Source: Emcibacter sp. (GTDB lineage Bacteria > Pseudomonadota > Alphaproteobacteria > Sphingomonadales > Emcibacteraceae). From it: 6,574 nt of DNA. The stretch lies in assembly GCA_027019205.1 (NCBI GenBank), contig JALUWZ010000179.1, positions 1-6,574 of the forward strand, written 5' to 3'. The translations under genes and the position numbers were made by a program. Of this stretch, positions 1-6,573 are shown in pieces (within the stretch, counting starts at the first letter, position 1; every line of letters starts with the position of its first letter). The notes under the pieces were generated by a model, which saw only the letters and a program-made list of their open reading frames with translations, ran no database searches and was not told the origin of the DNA.

Positions 1-444
1 CAGGCGGCGATATTGCCCGACTTCCTCTTTCGCCAGACAATGGTAATAGCGGGCCAGGGCCAGTATCAGGGCTATTTTCATCAACTCGGACGGTTGAAAA
101 TTCATAAAGCCCAGATTGATCCAGCGCGTCGCCCCCATGCCGGTATGGCCCATAACACTGACAATAACCAGCAATATCAGCGAAAAAATATACAGCGGAT
201 AGGCAAGAAACATCCATACCCGGATATCTATTACCGCAATAAAAACCATTCCCATCATACCGATGGCAAAGCGAACCACCTGTTTCCTGGCCCAGGGATC
301 AACCGACCCCCCCGCCACCGAATAGAGCAGCGCAAAACCAATGCCGGCAATCATGGCAACGACAATAACGATCGGCCAGTTCAGTTCTGACAATTTTTGC
401 AACAGGGATTTTGTCTGTCGCCGACCCTGAAGTCGTATCGCCAT
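1..444 (-). CDS. rodA: RodA, SEDS-family peptidoglycan glycosyltransferase (N-terminal part, cut by the window edge)
   Basis: RodA is a polytopic inner-membrane SEDS protein that polymerises lipid II into glycan strands during cell elongation, working as a pair with PBP2. The minus-strand frame stays open from the ATG at 444-442 to position 1, giving 148 codons; the family is usually about 370-380 residues, so roughly 40 percent is present. Residues 1-20 are polar and basic (cytoplasmic). Hydrophobic segments follow at about 24-43, 57-74, 78-97 and 121-135. The SEDS signature is at residues 104-123, with GATRWINLGFMNFQPSELMK matching the family pattern GA.RW...G....QPSE..K. The start overlaps the mrdA stop by one base (TAATG). 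It has a strong ribosome binding site (GGGGAG, 9 nt spacing) inside the end of mrdA, so translational coupling to PBP2 is likely. The downstream end lies outside the window. No frame disruption is visible. Confidence 0.95.
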   Translation of the reverse strand, partial: MAIRLQGRRQTKSLLQKLSELNWPIVIVVAMIAGIGFALLYSVAGGSVDPWARKQVVRFAIGMMGMVFIAVIDIRVWMFLAYPLYIFSLILLVIVSVMGHTGMGATRWINLGFMNFQPSELMKIALILALARYYHCLAKEEVGQYRRL

Positions 445-2288
445 TATGCCTTTCTCCCCTGTTCTGCTTTTTTCCTGTTATCCCGCATAAACATGAATTC
501 CAGAACATCCCGGGCAATAGGCGCGGCCTTTTTCGACCCGCCGCCGCCATGCTCGACAATAACGCTGATGGCATAGCGCGGATTTTCCAGCGGGCCGAAG
601 CCGACAAATAACGCATGATCGCGCTCTATCCACGGTTTTTCCTCGTTCTTACGCACCCGGACATCACGTTCGCTCTTGGAAATACGCCGGACCTGGGCCG
701 ACCCTGTCTTGCCGCCAAAAGACATGCCTTTGTGATGCATTCTCCGGGCATAGGCAACCCCTATGGGGCTGTTGATCACAGCTGCCATACCCTCCAGAAT
801 AATCGCCAGATTCTTTCTGCTGTAAGGAATAACCTCAGGCTCACTGTCACCATGATCTGACCCGGGGTCGAGAATACGCGGTAAAATTGCCCGGCCCCCG
901 TTCACCAGACGCGCCGTCATGACGGCAAGCTGAAGCGGGGTGACCAGAACATCCCCCTGTCCGATACCGACATTGGCGGTATCTCCACCCTGCCAACGCA
1001 CGCCACGGGTCGCCATTTTCCAGCCTTTTGACGGATTGAGGCCGCTTTTCTCGCCGGGAATATCAATGCCGAATTTCCGGCCAATGCCGAAATGGTCAGC
1101 CATCTCGTGAATCCTGTCAATGCCCGTGCGGACAGCAATGGTATAGAAATACACATCGCAGGACCCGGCAATCGCCTCGACCATATTAACATGGCCATGC
1201 CCCCGGCGCTTCCAGCAATATTTGATGCTGTCGCCGATATGATAGGTGCCGTCACAGAATATCTTTTCCTGCCCGTCAATGACGCCTGCCTCCAGCGCCG
1301 CCAGCGCCACCACCATCTTGAACGTTGACCCCGGCGGATATTCCCCCTGTACGGTCTTATTAATCAGGGGTTTTCGGGCATCATTTAGCAGCGCATCATA
1401 TTTTTTCTGACTGATGCCGAGATTAAAATCATTGGGATCAAATGACGGGGTAGAGGTCAGGGCCAGTATTTCGCCGCTATGGACATCCATCACCACGACC
1501 GCCGCACTTTCATCACGTACCCGGTCTGCGGTAAATTTCTGGATGTCCCGGTCTATGGTCAGGCTCAGAGTATCCCCGGGGATGCTGTCCTTGCGTGATA
1601 ATTCCCGGATAACCCGGCCCATGACATTGACCTCGACCCGGCTGTTGCCGGCCTTGCCGCGCAGCCGCTGGTCAAGAACCCGTTCCATGCCGTTTTTGCC
1701 GATTTTGAACCCGGGCAGCTCCAGCAGCGGATCTTCGCCGATCTCACGCTGATTGACCGAACTGACATAGCCGACGATATGCGCCATAAGGTCTTTTTCC
1801 GGATAATAGCGGGTGATCCCCATATCCGGCTGAATCCCCGGCAAATCGGGAATATTGATATTGACCCGGGCAAAGGTTTCCCAGTCAAGATTTTCTGCCA
1901 CCGTGACCGGCAGAAAGGCCCGCTGTCTTTTGACTGCTCTGAGAATTCGTCTTCTCTGGCGCTTGGAAAGCGGCAGAATTTTATTCAGGGCATCAAGCGT
2001 ATCTTCAACATTTTTCGCCTGTTCGGGGATGATGCTGACCCGGTAATCTGTCCGGTTGACCGCCAGCCCGTGACCATCCCGGTCAAGTATTTTACCGCGC
2101 ACCGGGGCCAACAGGCGCAGGCTGATACGATTTCTGTCGGCCAGCAGTTTATATTGGTTTTGCCCTATGACCTGCAGGAAATACAGCCGCCCGACCAGCC
2201 CCGATGACAGCACCAGCATCCCGGCGGAAATCAGCCCGGCACGGCGGGTAAATAATTTATATTTCTGATCATCGGGAGAAGTTGCCAT
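444..2288 (-). CDS. mrdA: Penicillin-binding protein 2, elongation-specific peptidoglycan DD-transpeptidase
   Basis: PBP2 is the class B transpeptidase of the elongasome. It cross-links peptide stems in the periplasm and partners RodA. The protein is 614 residues, normal for the family. A short cytoplasmic N-terminus is followed by one membrane anchor at about residues 17-39. The non-catalytic dimerisation/pedestal domain comes next, with the APVRGKILDRDG motif at about 61-72. The transpeptidase domain starts near residue 250. All three penicillin-binding motifs are present: STFK with catalytic Ser321 and Lys324, SCD at 376-378 (the SxN position, with Asp as is common in PBP2), and KTGS at 527-530. 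The conserved HGGGGSKKAAPIAR segment is near 580-593. Cys345, Cys358, His364 and Cys377 could form a metal site (see findings). The ATG lies 3 nt after the mreD stop, with an AGG a few bases upstream inside mreD. The TAA stop overlaps the rodA ATG. It differs from FtsI/PBP3 by context and by the SCD motif. Confidence 0.97.
   Translation of the reverse strand: MATSPDDQKYKLFTRRAGLISAGMLVLSSGLVGRLYFLQVIGQNQYKLLADRNRISLRLLAPVRGKILDRDGHGLAVNRTDYRVSIIPEQAKNVEDTLDALNKILPLSKRQRRRILRAVKRQRAFLPVTVAENLDWETFARVNINIPDLPGIQPDMGITRYYPEKDLMAHIVGYVSSVNQREIGEDPLLELPGFKIGKNGMERVLDQRLRGKAGNSRVEVNVMGRVIRELSRKDSIPGDTLSLTIDRDIQKFTADRVRDESAAVVVMDVHSGEILALTSTPSFDPNDFNLGISQKKYDALLNDARKPLINKTVQGEYPPGSTFKMVVALAALEAGVIDGQEKIFCDGTYHIGDSIKYCWKRRGHGHVNMVEAIAGSCDVYFYTIAVRTGIDRIHEMADHFGIGRKFGIDIPGEKSGLNPSKGWKMATRGVRWQGGDTANVGIGQGDVLVTPLQLAVMTARLVNGGRAILPRILDPGSDHGDSEPEVIPYSRKNLAIILEGMAAVINSPIGVAYARRMHHKGMSFGGKTGSAQVRRISKSERDVRVRKNEEKPWIERDHALFVGFGPLENPRYAISVIVEHGGGGSKKAAPIARDVLEFMFMRDNRKKAEQGRKA
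454..459 (-). promoter_or_regulatory. Ribosome binding site of rodA inside the 3' end of mrdA
   Basis: On the minus strand the sequence reads GGGGAGAAAGGCATAATG. GGGGAG lies 9 nt before the rodA ATG, and a second purine run (AAAGG) lies 4 nt before it. This fixes the rodA start at 444 even though that ATG overlaps the mrdA stop codon by one base. The site is read directly from the sequence; its use is inferred. Confidence 0.7.
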
Positions 2289-2291
2289 GTC

Positions 2292-2819
2292 TTACCTGTT
2301 CTCATCCGCAAGCAGATAGCGTACCCAGCCGAGCGCGGACGTCACCAGCGGAAAAATCACGATCGTCAGGATGCTTTGGCCGAAAATATTCCAGATATTC
2401 TGGCTTTCCTTCAGATAAAGCGAGGCTATCGCCCAGGTTGCCAGTCCAAATACCGGTGAAACCATAATAAAAACCAGCCAGTTAAACAAAAATTCCCGCT
2501 CCAGAAACCGCCTGCCCTGACGTATGACAAACAGCCGCACCAGAATAAACAGCAGCGCCATCATGCCAATCGGCCCGCCGCTTAAAATATCCTGTAGCAG
2601 TCCCAGAAGGAATACGACAGAGACCGGCATCAGCCGGGGCTTGAAAATGCTCCAGTAATACACGCCCACCAGTGACAGAAAGGGGAAAAGATCATCAAGG
2701 AAAGACAGCCGGTATTGCAACTGCATCAACAGCACCAGACCCAGAGTGGTCACAAAGGGCAGCACCCCCCTGAGGCCCTTTTCCGCCCCCCTTTCCAATC
2801 TGTTTTCTGATCCGATCAT
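2292..2819 (-). CDS. mreD: MreD, rod shape-determining membrane protein
   Basis: MreD is a small integral inner-membrane protein of the elongasome that associates with MreC and MreB and is needed for rod shape; its biochemical activity is unclear. The 175-residue length is typical. A basic, polar N-terminus (1-15) is followed by about five to six hydrophobic segments at roughly 16-35, 44-58, 63-82, 84-97, 110-133 and 145-170. The segment LLGLLQDILSGGPIGMMALL at about 71-90 resembles the conserved G.L.D...G...G core of the family. The ATG sits inside the last codons of mreC in an ATGA overlap (4 nt shared). AGGA, 10 nt upstream within mreC, can serve as ribosome binding site. The stop lies 3 nt before mrdA. 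Identification rests on membrane topology, length, the core motif and position between mreC and mrdA, because MreD sequences diverge strongly. Confidence 0.93.
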   Translation of the reverse strand: MIGSENRLERGAEKGLRGVLPFVTTLGLVLLMQLQYRLSFLDDLFPFLSLVGVYYWSIFKPRLMPVSVVFLLGLLQDILSGGPIGMMALLFILVRLFVIRQGRRFLEREFLFNWLVFIMVSPVFGLATWAIASLYLKESQNIWNIFGQSILTIVIFPLVTSALGWVRYLLADENR

Positions 2820-3658
2820 TTCTTTTCCGTCCTGCGGCTTTTACCACCGCCCCCGGGGGGCAACGGGCGGGTAATGTCATATTCCACAACGGACACATAA
2901 TTCAAATTATATAATTTGGCCGATAATTTTACCCTGATCCCCTCTTCATCGGTCTTTATCACCTGCCCGACAAGAAGATCATGGGGAAAGACCATACCAT
3001 ATCCGGAGGTTAATATCAGGTTGCCGATTACCGGCTTGCCCCCCATCGGCAGGAATGCCAGCCGGGGGAAAAGTGAATTATCGCCTTCGAGAATCATGTT
3101 CACACCGTTTGAGGCCAGCTTGACCGGAATCCGGCTGTTGATATCGGTGGCAAGCAACACCCGCGCAGACGAGCGGCCCGCACTGATTATTCTGCCAACG
3201 ATGCCGTCCTCGTTAATGACCGCCTGCCCCTTTTTCACCCCGTCGCGGGTTCCTCGATTGATCAGAACGCTTTTGAAGAACGGGCTGTCACTGTCCGACA
3301 CCACCCTCGCCGCCGCAATAATCTTTACCTTCCCCTCACCAACATTCAGCAGTTTTTTAAGCCGTTGATTGTCAATGGCAAGCTGTGACGCCTTGATCTG
3401 CGCCTTTTGCAACTGGCTGTTTTCTGCCCGCAACCGGTTATTTTCTGAAAAGACAATGGCCACCTGCCGGGTCCAGTCAATAAAATCATTAACCCCTTCA
3501 AACGGACGTGAGGCAATATCAAGTACGGGGACGAATATATCCACGACCCCGGACCGTATCCTGTCCAGCAGCGGGGTGTTATTGCTGCCGAATATCAGCA
3601 GGGCGAGCGCAAGAATTATGAAGAAACCGGAGGAAAATCTGTGCCGTAACTCCTTCAT
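2816..3658 (-). CDS. mreC: MreC, rod shape-determining periplasmic scaffold protein
   Basis: MreC is a single-pass inner-membrane protein whose periplasmic part forms a scaffold and activates the PBP2-RodA pair. The protein has 280 residues, in the usual range. A basic N-terminus is followed by one transmembrane helix at about residues 10-24. A helical, coiled-coil-prone stretch is at about 70-105 (SENNRLRAENSQLQKAQIKA). The two beta-rich domains span about 110-262. The family hallmark near the end is present in slightly altered form, TSGYGMVFPHDLLVG at 217-231, where many homologues have TSG.GG.FP.G.PVG. The tail is glycine-rich and basic (PPGGGGKSRRTEKK). The ATG lies 45 nt after mreB. GAGGA is 12 nt upstream, a rather long spacing, with a weaker AGAG at 7 nt. 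The TGA stop overlaps the mreD ATG. Confidence 0.96.
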   Translation of the reverse strand: MKELRHRFSSGFFIILALALLIFGSNNTPLLDRIRSGVVDIFVPVLDIASRPFEGVNDFIDWTRQVAIVFSENNRLRAENSQLQKAQIKASQLAIDNQRLKKLLNVGEGKVKIIAAARVVSDSDSPFFKSVLINRGTRDGVKKGQAVINEDGIVGRIISAGRSSARVLLATDINSRIPVKLASNGVNMILEGDNSLFPRLAFLPMGGKPVIGNLILTSGYGMVFPHDLLVGQVIKTDEEGIRVKLSAKLYNLNYVSVVEYDITRPLPPGGGGKSRRTEKK

Positions 3659-3703
3659 ATTTTAACTCTGTCCTCATATGCCTGCTTTGGCTGACAACGG
3701 CCC

Positions 3704-4741
3704 CTAATAGGAGTCAAGCAGCACATGCTGCAGGATTTCATCTTCCAGTGACCGCCCGGTGCCAAGGGCAACGCAGGTCAGTGGCTCATCGGCAATGATC
3801 ACCGAAAGCCCGGTGGCCTTGCGGATAATCTTGTCAAGGTCGCGCAGCAATGCCCCGCCACCGGTCAGGACAATGCCCTTTTCCACAATGTCGGATGCGA
3901 GTTCCGGCGGGGTGCGTTCCAGGCCCGATTTCACCCCCTCGACAATCGCGCTCACCGGCTCTGTCAGGGCTTCTGAAATCTGCAACTGGTCAACGATCAC
4001 CACCTTGGGCACCCCGTTCATCAAATCGCGGCCCTTGATTTCCATGGTCTGGCCGACCCCGTCTTCCGGCGGGGCGGCGGTGCCGATCTCTTTTTTAATC
4101 CGCTCGGCACTGGCCTCGCCGATCAGCAGATTGTGATTACGCCGGATATAGGAGATAATCGCCTCATCCATCTTGTCACCGCCCACCCGGATAGACGCCG
4201 CATAGACAATCCCGCCAAGGGACAGCACCGCAACCTCGCTGGTGCCGCCGCCTATATCGACAATCATCGAGCCGGTCGGTTCCGTTACCGGCAGTCCGGC
4301 CCCGATTGCCGCCGCCATCGGCTCCTCAATCAGCGAGACCCGGCGGGCGCCCGCCTCAAGCGCGCTGTCGCGGATGGCTTTGCGCTCCACCGGGGTAGAG
4401 CCTGACGGCACACAGATCACAATATGGGGGCTGGCAAACATGCTGCGGTTATGGACCTTGCGGATAAAATCCTTGATCATCGCTTCGGCCACTTCAAAGT
4501 CGGCAATCACCCCGTCGCGCAGGGGGCGGATGGCCTCTATATCACCCGGTGTGCGGCCCAGCATCATCTTTGCCGCCTCACCAACCGCAATGACCGATTT
4601 AACCCCGTTGTTATTCTTGATCGCCACCACCGATGGCTCGTTAAGGACAATGCCGCGTCCCTTGACATAAACAAGAGTATTGGCCGTCCCCAGATCAATC
4701 GCCATGTCGGATGAGAACATCCCCAAAAGTTTTTCTAGCAT
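3704..4741 (-). CDS. mreB: MreB, bacterial actin homologue, rod shape-determining protein
   Basis: MreB binds ATP and forms short antiparallel filaments on the inner face of the cytoplasmic membrane that orient the peptidoglycan elongation machinery. The protein is 345 residues, close to the usual 345-350. The N-terminus MLEKLLGMFS is an amphipathic stretch like the membrane-binding helix of Gram-negative MreB. Actin-fold nucleotide motifs are in order: phosphate 1 DLGTANTLVYVKG at about 16-28, the catalytic-glutamate segment IEEPMAAAIGAGL at 138-150 (Glu140), phosphate 2 DIGGGTSEVAVLS at 162-174, and the adenosine motif GIVLTGGGALLRD at 289-301. The ATG at 4741 is supported by family length and the canonical N-terminus; the upstream purines (AGGCGAGA) give only a modest ribosome binding site. 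It is the first gene of the elongation cluster, with its own candidate promoter at 4818-4846. No key residue is missing. Confidence 0.98.
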   Translation of the reverse strand: MLEKLLGMFSSDMAIDLGTANTLVYVKGRGIVLNEPSVVAIKNNNGVKSVIAVGEAAKMMLGRTPGDIEAIRPLRDGVIADFEVAEAMIKDFIRKVHNRSMFASPHIVICVPSGSTPVERKAIRDSALEAGARRVSLIEEPMAAAIGAGLPVTEPTGSMIVDIGGGTSEVAVLSLGGIVYAASIRVGGDKMDEAIISYIRRNHNLLIGEASAERIKKEIGTAAPPEDGVGQTMEIKGRDLMNGVPKVVIVDQLQISEALTEPVSAIVEGVKSGLERTPPELASDIVEKGIVLTGGGALLRDLDKIIRKATGLSVIIADEPLTCVALGTGRSLEDEILQHVLLDSY

Positions 4742-4817
4742 TTAGTCTCGCCTGTTTGTGAAGCTGACCTGCCTGCCCCGGGAAGGATTTTCCACCGGAC
4801 AGACAGCTTATATATCG

Positions 4818-4846
4818 TTTGTATTAACATAGCCGATGGAAAGCAA
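4818..4846 (-). promoter_or_regulatory. Candidate sigma70-type promoter of the mreBCD-mrdA-rodA operon
   Basis: Reading the minus strand, a run of seven A (4847-4853) leads into TTGCTT (4846-4841) as a possible -35 box. After exactly 17 nt comes TACAAA (4823-4818) as a possible -10 box. The -35 matches TTGACA at four of six positions and the -10 matches TATAAT at four of six. The A-tract directly upstream resembles an UP element. Transcription would start near 4811 and leave a leader of about 70 nt before mreB. A competing AT-rich stretch (GATATATAAG, about 4808-4817) could be the -10 instead but lacks a matching -35. It is the best promoter candidate in the 174-base gap. Confidence 0.4.
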
Positions 4847-4850
4847 TTTT

Positions 4851-4862
4851 TTTGTTAACAAA
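4851..4862. repeat. Perfect 12-bp palindrome TTTGTTAACAAA upstream of mreB
   Basis: TTTGTTAACAAA is identical to its own reverse complement. Relative to the candidate mreB promoter it lies just upstream of the -35 box and partly overlaps the A-tract. Such a place suits a dimeric regulator or may simply be curved AT-rich promoter DNA. It is not a convincing terminator: the stem is AT-rich with no loop, and no T-run follows on the minus strand. Confidence 0.45.
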
Positions 4863-4915
4863 CCAGCGCCTTTTACGTTTTTTTTCACAATATTCTGCAT
4901 CAGCGATACATTATG

Positions 4916-6460
4916 CTATTCCCCCATGGCCGCAGGGACAGTTTTCTGCCGCTTAACCCGGAGCTTGTTCAGGGCGTTGATATAGGCCTTGACCGATGCC
5001 ACAAGCGTATCGACATGGGCGCCGTGACCATTAACGGTCCTGCCATCCTCCTCCAGCCGGACGGTAACCTCGGCCTGGGCATCGGTGCCGCGCGTCACCG
5101 CATGGACCTGATAAAGCTGCAAATGCGGTTCCCCGTCCGCAAGGCTGCGCAGGGCCTTGAAAGAGGCATCAACCGGGCCGTTGCCCTCTCGGGAAACTGT
5201 CACTTTATAGCCGTCAACATTCAGGCAGAATGACGCCCGGCTCGGCTTGTCATTATCACAGACAAAGGCCCAGTTCTCAAGGGTCATATAATCATTGTCG
5301 CGCTGGTCCTCATCGACAAGGGCAATGATGTCATCATCATAGAGGGCCTTTTTCATATCGGCCAGATCCTTGAAGCGGGTAAAGGCGCTGAGGAATTCAT
5401 TATCGCCGAGCTGATAGCCGAGATCCTTGAGCTTTTCCCGGAAGGCATGACGACCGGAATGTTTGCCCATCACCAGTTCGGATTTCTTCAATCCGACCGA
5501 TTCGGGGGTCATGATCTCATAGGTTCCGGCATTTTTCAGCATGCCGTCCTGATGAATGCCGCTTTCATGGGCAAAGGCATTGGCCCCGACAATCGCCTTG
5601 TTATGCTGAACTTCCAGCCCGGTTACCGACGACACCAGCCGCGAGGTGCTGATAATATTTTCCGCAATAATCCCGGTGTGATAGGGCATAACATCCTGGC
5701 GGGTGCGAAAGGCCATAATGATCTCTTCCAGCGCCGCATTGCCCGCACGCTCGCCAATGCCGTTGACCGTGCATTCTATCTGACGCGCACCGCCCTGCAC
5801 TGCGGCGATTGAATTTGACACTGCAAGTCCAAGATCATTATGGCAATGGGTGGAAAAGACTGCCTTGTCAGAATTCGGCACATTTTTGATAATATTCTCC
5901 ATGATCAGGCGATATTCATCGGGCGTGGTATAGCCGACCGTATCCGGCACATTGATGGTCGTCGCGCCTGCTTTGATCGCCAGCTCTATGGTACGATAAA
6001 GGAAATCCTCTTCCGTCCGGGTGCCATCCTCGCACGACCACTCAACATCATCACACAGATTGCGGGCATAGGTCACACTGTCGACAATATGCTCTATCAC
6101 CTCTTCCGGGGTCATCTGCAGCTTGTATTTCATATGCAGCGGGCTGGTCGAAATAAAGGTATGGATGCGCGGACGTACCGCCTTTTTCAATGCCTCTGCC
6201 GCCCGGTCAATATCCTTGCGCGATGCCCGGGCCAGCGAGCATACGGAGGTTTCCTTCAGCAATCCGGCCACCTGTGATACCGACTCGAAATCCCCATTGG
6301 AGGCGATGGCAAAGCCGGCCTCTATCACATCGACACCAAGATGCTCAAGCGCCTCGGCAACCCGTAATTTTTCGCTCAGCGTCATTGAGCAGCCCGGCGA
6401 CTGTTCGCCGTCCCGGAGTGTGGTATCGAAAATGATAACCCTGTTTTTATCTGTGGTCAT
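4916..6460 (-). CDS. leuA: 2-isopropylmalate synthase (LeuA type 1)
   Basis: LeuA condenses acetyl-CoA with 2-oxoisovalerate to give 2-isopropylmalate, the first committed step of leucine synthesis in the cytoplasm, and is normally inhibited by leucine. The 514-residue length fits the bacterial long form. The catalytic TIM barrel (about 1-280) starts with FDTTLRDGEQSPG at 11-23, including Arg16 and metal-ligand Asp17. It carries the metal-binding HCHNDLGLAVSNS at 205-217 (His205, His207) and GIGERAGNAALEE at 234-246. The linker has HESGIHQDGML at 298-308. The C-terminal region (about 390-500) is the LeuA allosteric dimer domain, with GNGPVDASFKAL at 427-438 and a closing segment DTLVASVKAYINALNKL. 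This separates it from homocitrate and citramalate synthases less firmly than a tree would, but motif fit and length favour LeuA. The ATG at 6460 has AAGG 8 nt upstream (6469-6472). No intrinsic terminator is apparent before mreB. Confidence 0.96.
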   Translation of the reverse strand: MTTDKNRVIIFDTTLRDGEQSPGCSMTLSEKLRVAEALEHLGVDVIEAGFAIASNGDFESVSQVAGLLKETSVCSLARASRKDIDRAAEALKKAVRPRIHTFISTSPLHMKYKLQMTPEEVIEHIVDSVTYARNLCDDVEWSCEDGTRTEEDFLYRTIELAIKAGATTINVPDTVGYTTPDEYRLIMENIIKNVPNSDKAVFSTHCHNDLGLAVSNSIAAVQGGARQIECTVNGIGERAGNAALEEIIMAFRTRQDVMPYHTGIIAENIISTSRLVSSVTGLEVQHNKAIVGANAFAHESGIHQDGMLKNAGTYEIMTPESVGLKKSELVMGKHSGRHAFREKLKDLGYQLGDNEFLSAFTRFKDLADMKKALYDDDIIALVDEDQRDNDYMTLENWAFVCDNDKPSRASFCLNVDGYKVTVSREGNGPVDASFKALRSLADGEPHLQLYQVHAVTRGTDAQAEVTVRLEEDGRTVNGHGAHVDTLVASVKAYINALNKLRVKRQKTVPAAMGE

Positions 6461-6504
6461 GATATTAGCCTTGATTTTATCTGATTGAATGATGTCTCCC
6501 GCGT

Positions 6505-6573
6505 GGGGAATGATATATATTTCTCCCCTGCACGTCCGCCGGTATTACAGCTGTAAAATCAGGACGTCAGGGG
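6505..6573 (-). promoter_or_regulatory. leuA upstream region with two mutually exclusive stem-loops
   Basis: On the minus strand, CCCCTGACGTCC (6573-6562) can pair with GGACGTGCAGGGG (6537-6525) as a 12-bp stem broken only by one bulged G. Its 24-nt loop contains the perfect palindrome TTACAGCTGTAA (6556-6545). The same GGGGA (6528-6524) can instead pair with TCCCC (6509-6505) across a 14-nt AT-rich loop, so the two structures exclude each other. This resembles an attenuator or other switching leader, and the gene downstream is amino-acid biosynthetic. However, no U-run follows the second stem, and an AT-rich GAAATATATATCA in its loop could be part of a promoter. The pairings are read from the sequence; the regulatory role is inferred. 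Confidence 0.35.

Noticed and set aside
13..390. 125-codon plus-strand reading frame
   Set aside because: It lies antisense to rodA, whose SEDS motif is clear. Its product is full of His, Gln, Asn and Arg with no domain character, as expected for a shadow of a membrane protein gene.
1779..2207. 142-codon plus-strand reading frame opposite mrdA
   Set aside because: It is antisense to the conserved N-terminal part of PBP2, and its product has no recognisable motif or ribosome binding site. I treat it as a shadow.
4242..4670. 142-codon plus-strand reading frame opposite mreB
   Set aside because: It runs opposite the most conserved part of MreB and its composition follows the mreB codons. No independent signal supports it.
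4824..4858. CtrA-like TTAA elements upstream of mreB
   Set aside because: Two TTAA cores exist (4824-4827 and 4855-4858), but they are 27 nt apart rather than 7. The nearby TTAACAT lacks one C of the TTAACCAT half-site.
4842..4880. Intrinsic terminator after leuA
   Set aside because: The T-runs here are on the plus strand, so on the minus-strand transcript they are A-runs. The only dyad is AT-rich and loopless.
5840..6277. 145-codon plus-strand reading frame opposite leuA
   Set aside because: It is antisense to the LeuA catalytic barrel and lacks motifs. The absence of stops follows from the codon bias of leuA.
6497..6537. Classical attenuator terminator or known riboswitch upstream of leuA
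   Set aside because: The GGGGA/TCCCC stem is short and not followed by a U-run. I do not recognise conserved riboswitch or T-box elements in the 114 bases available.
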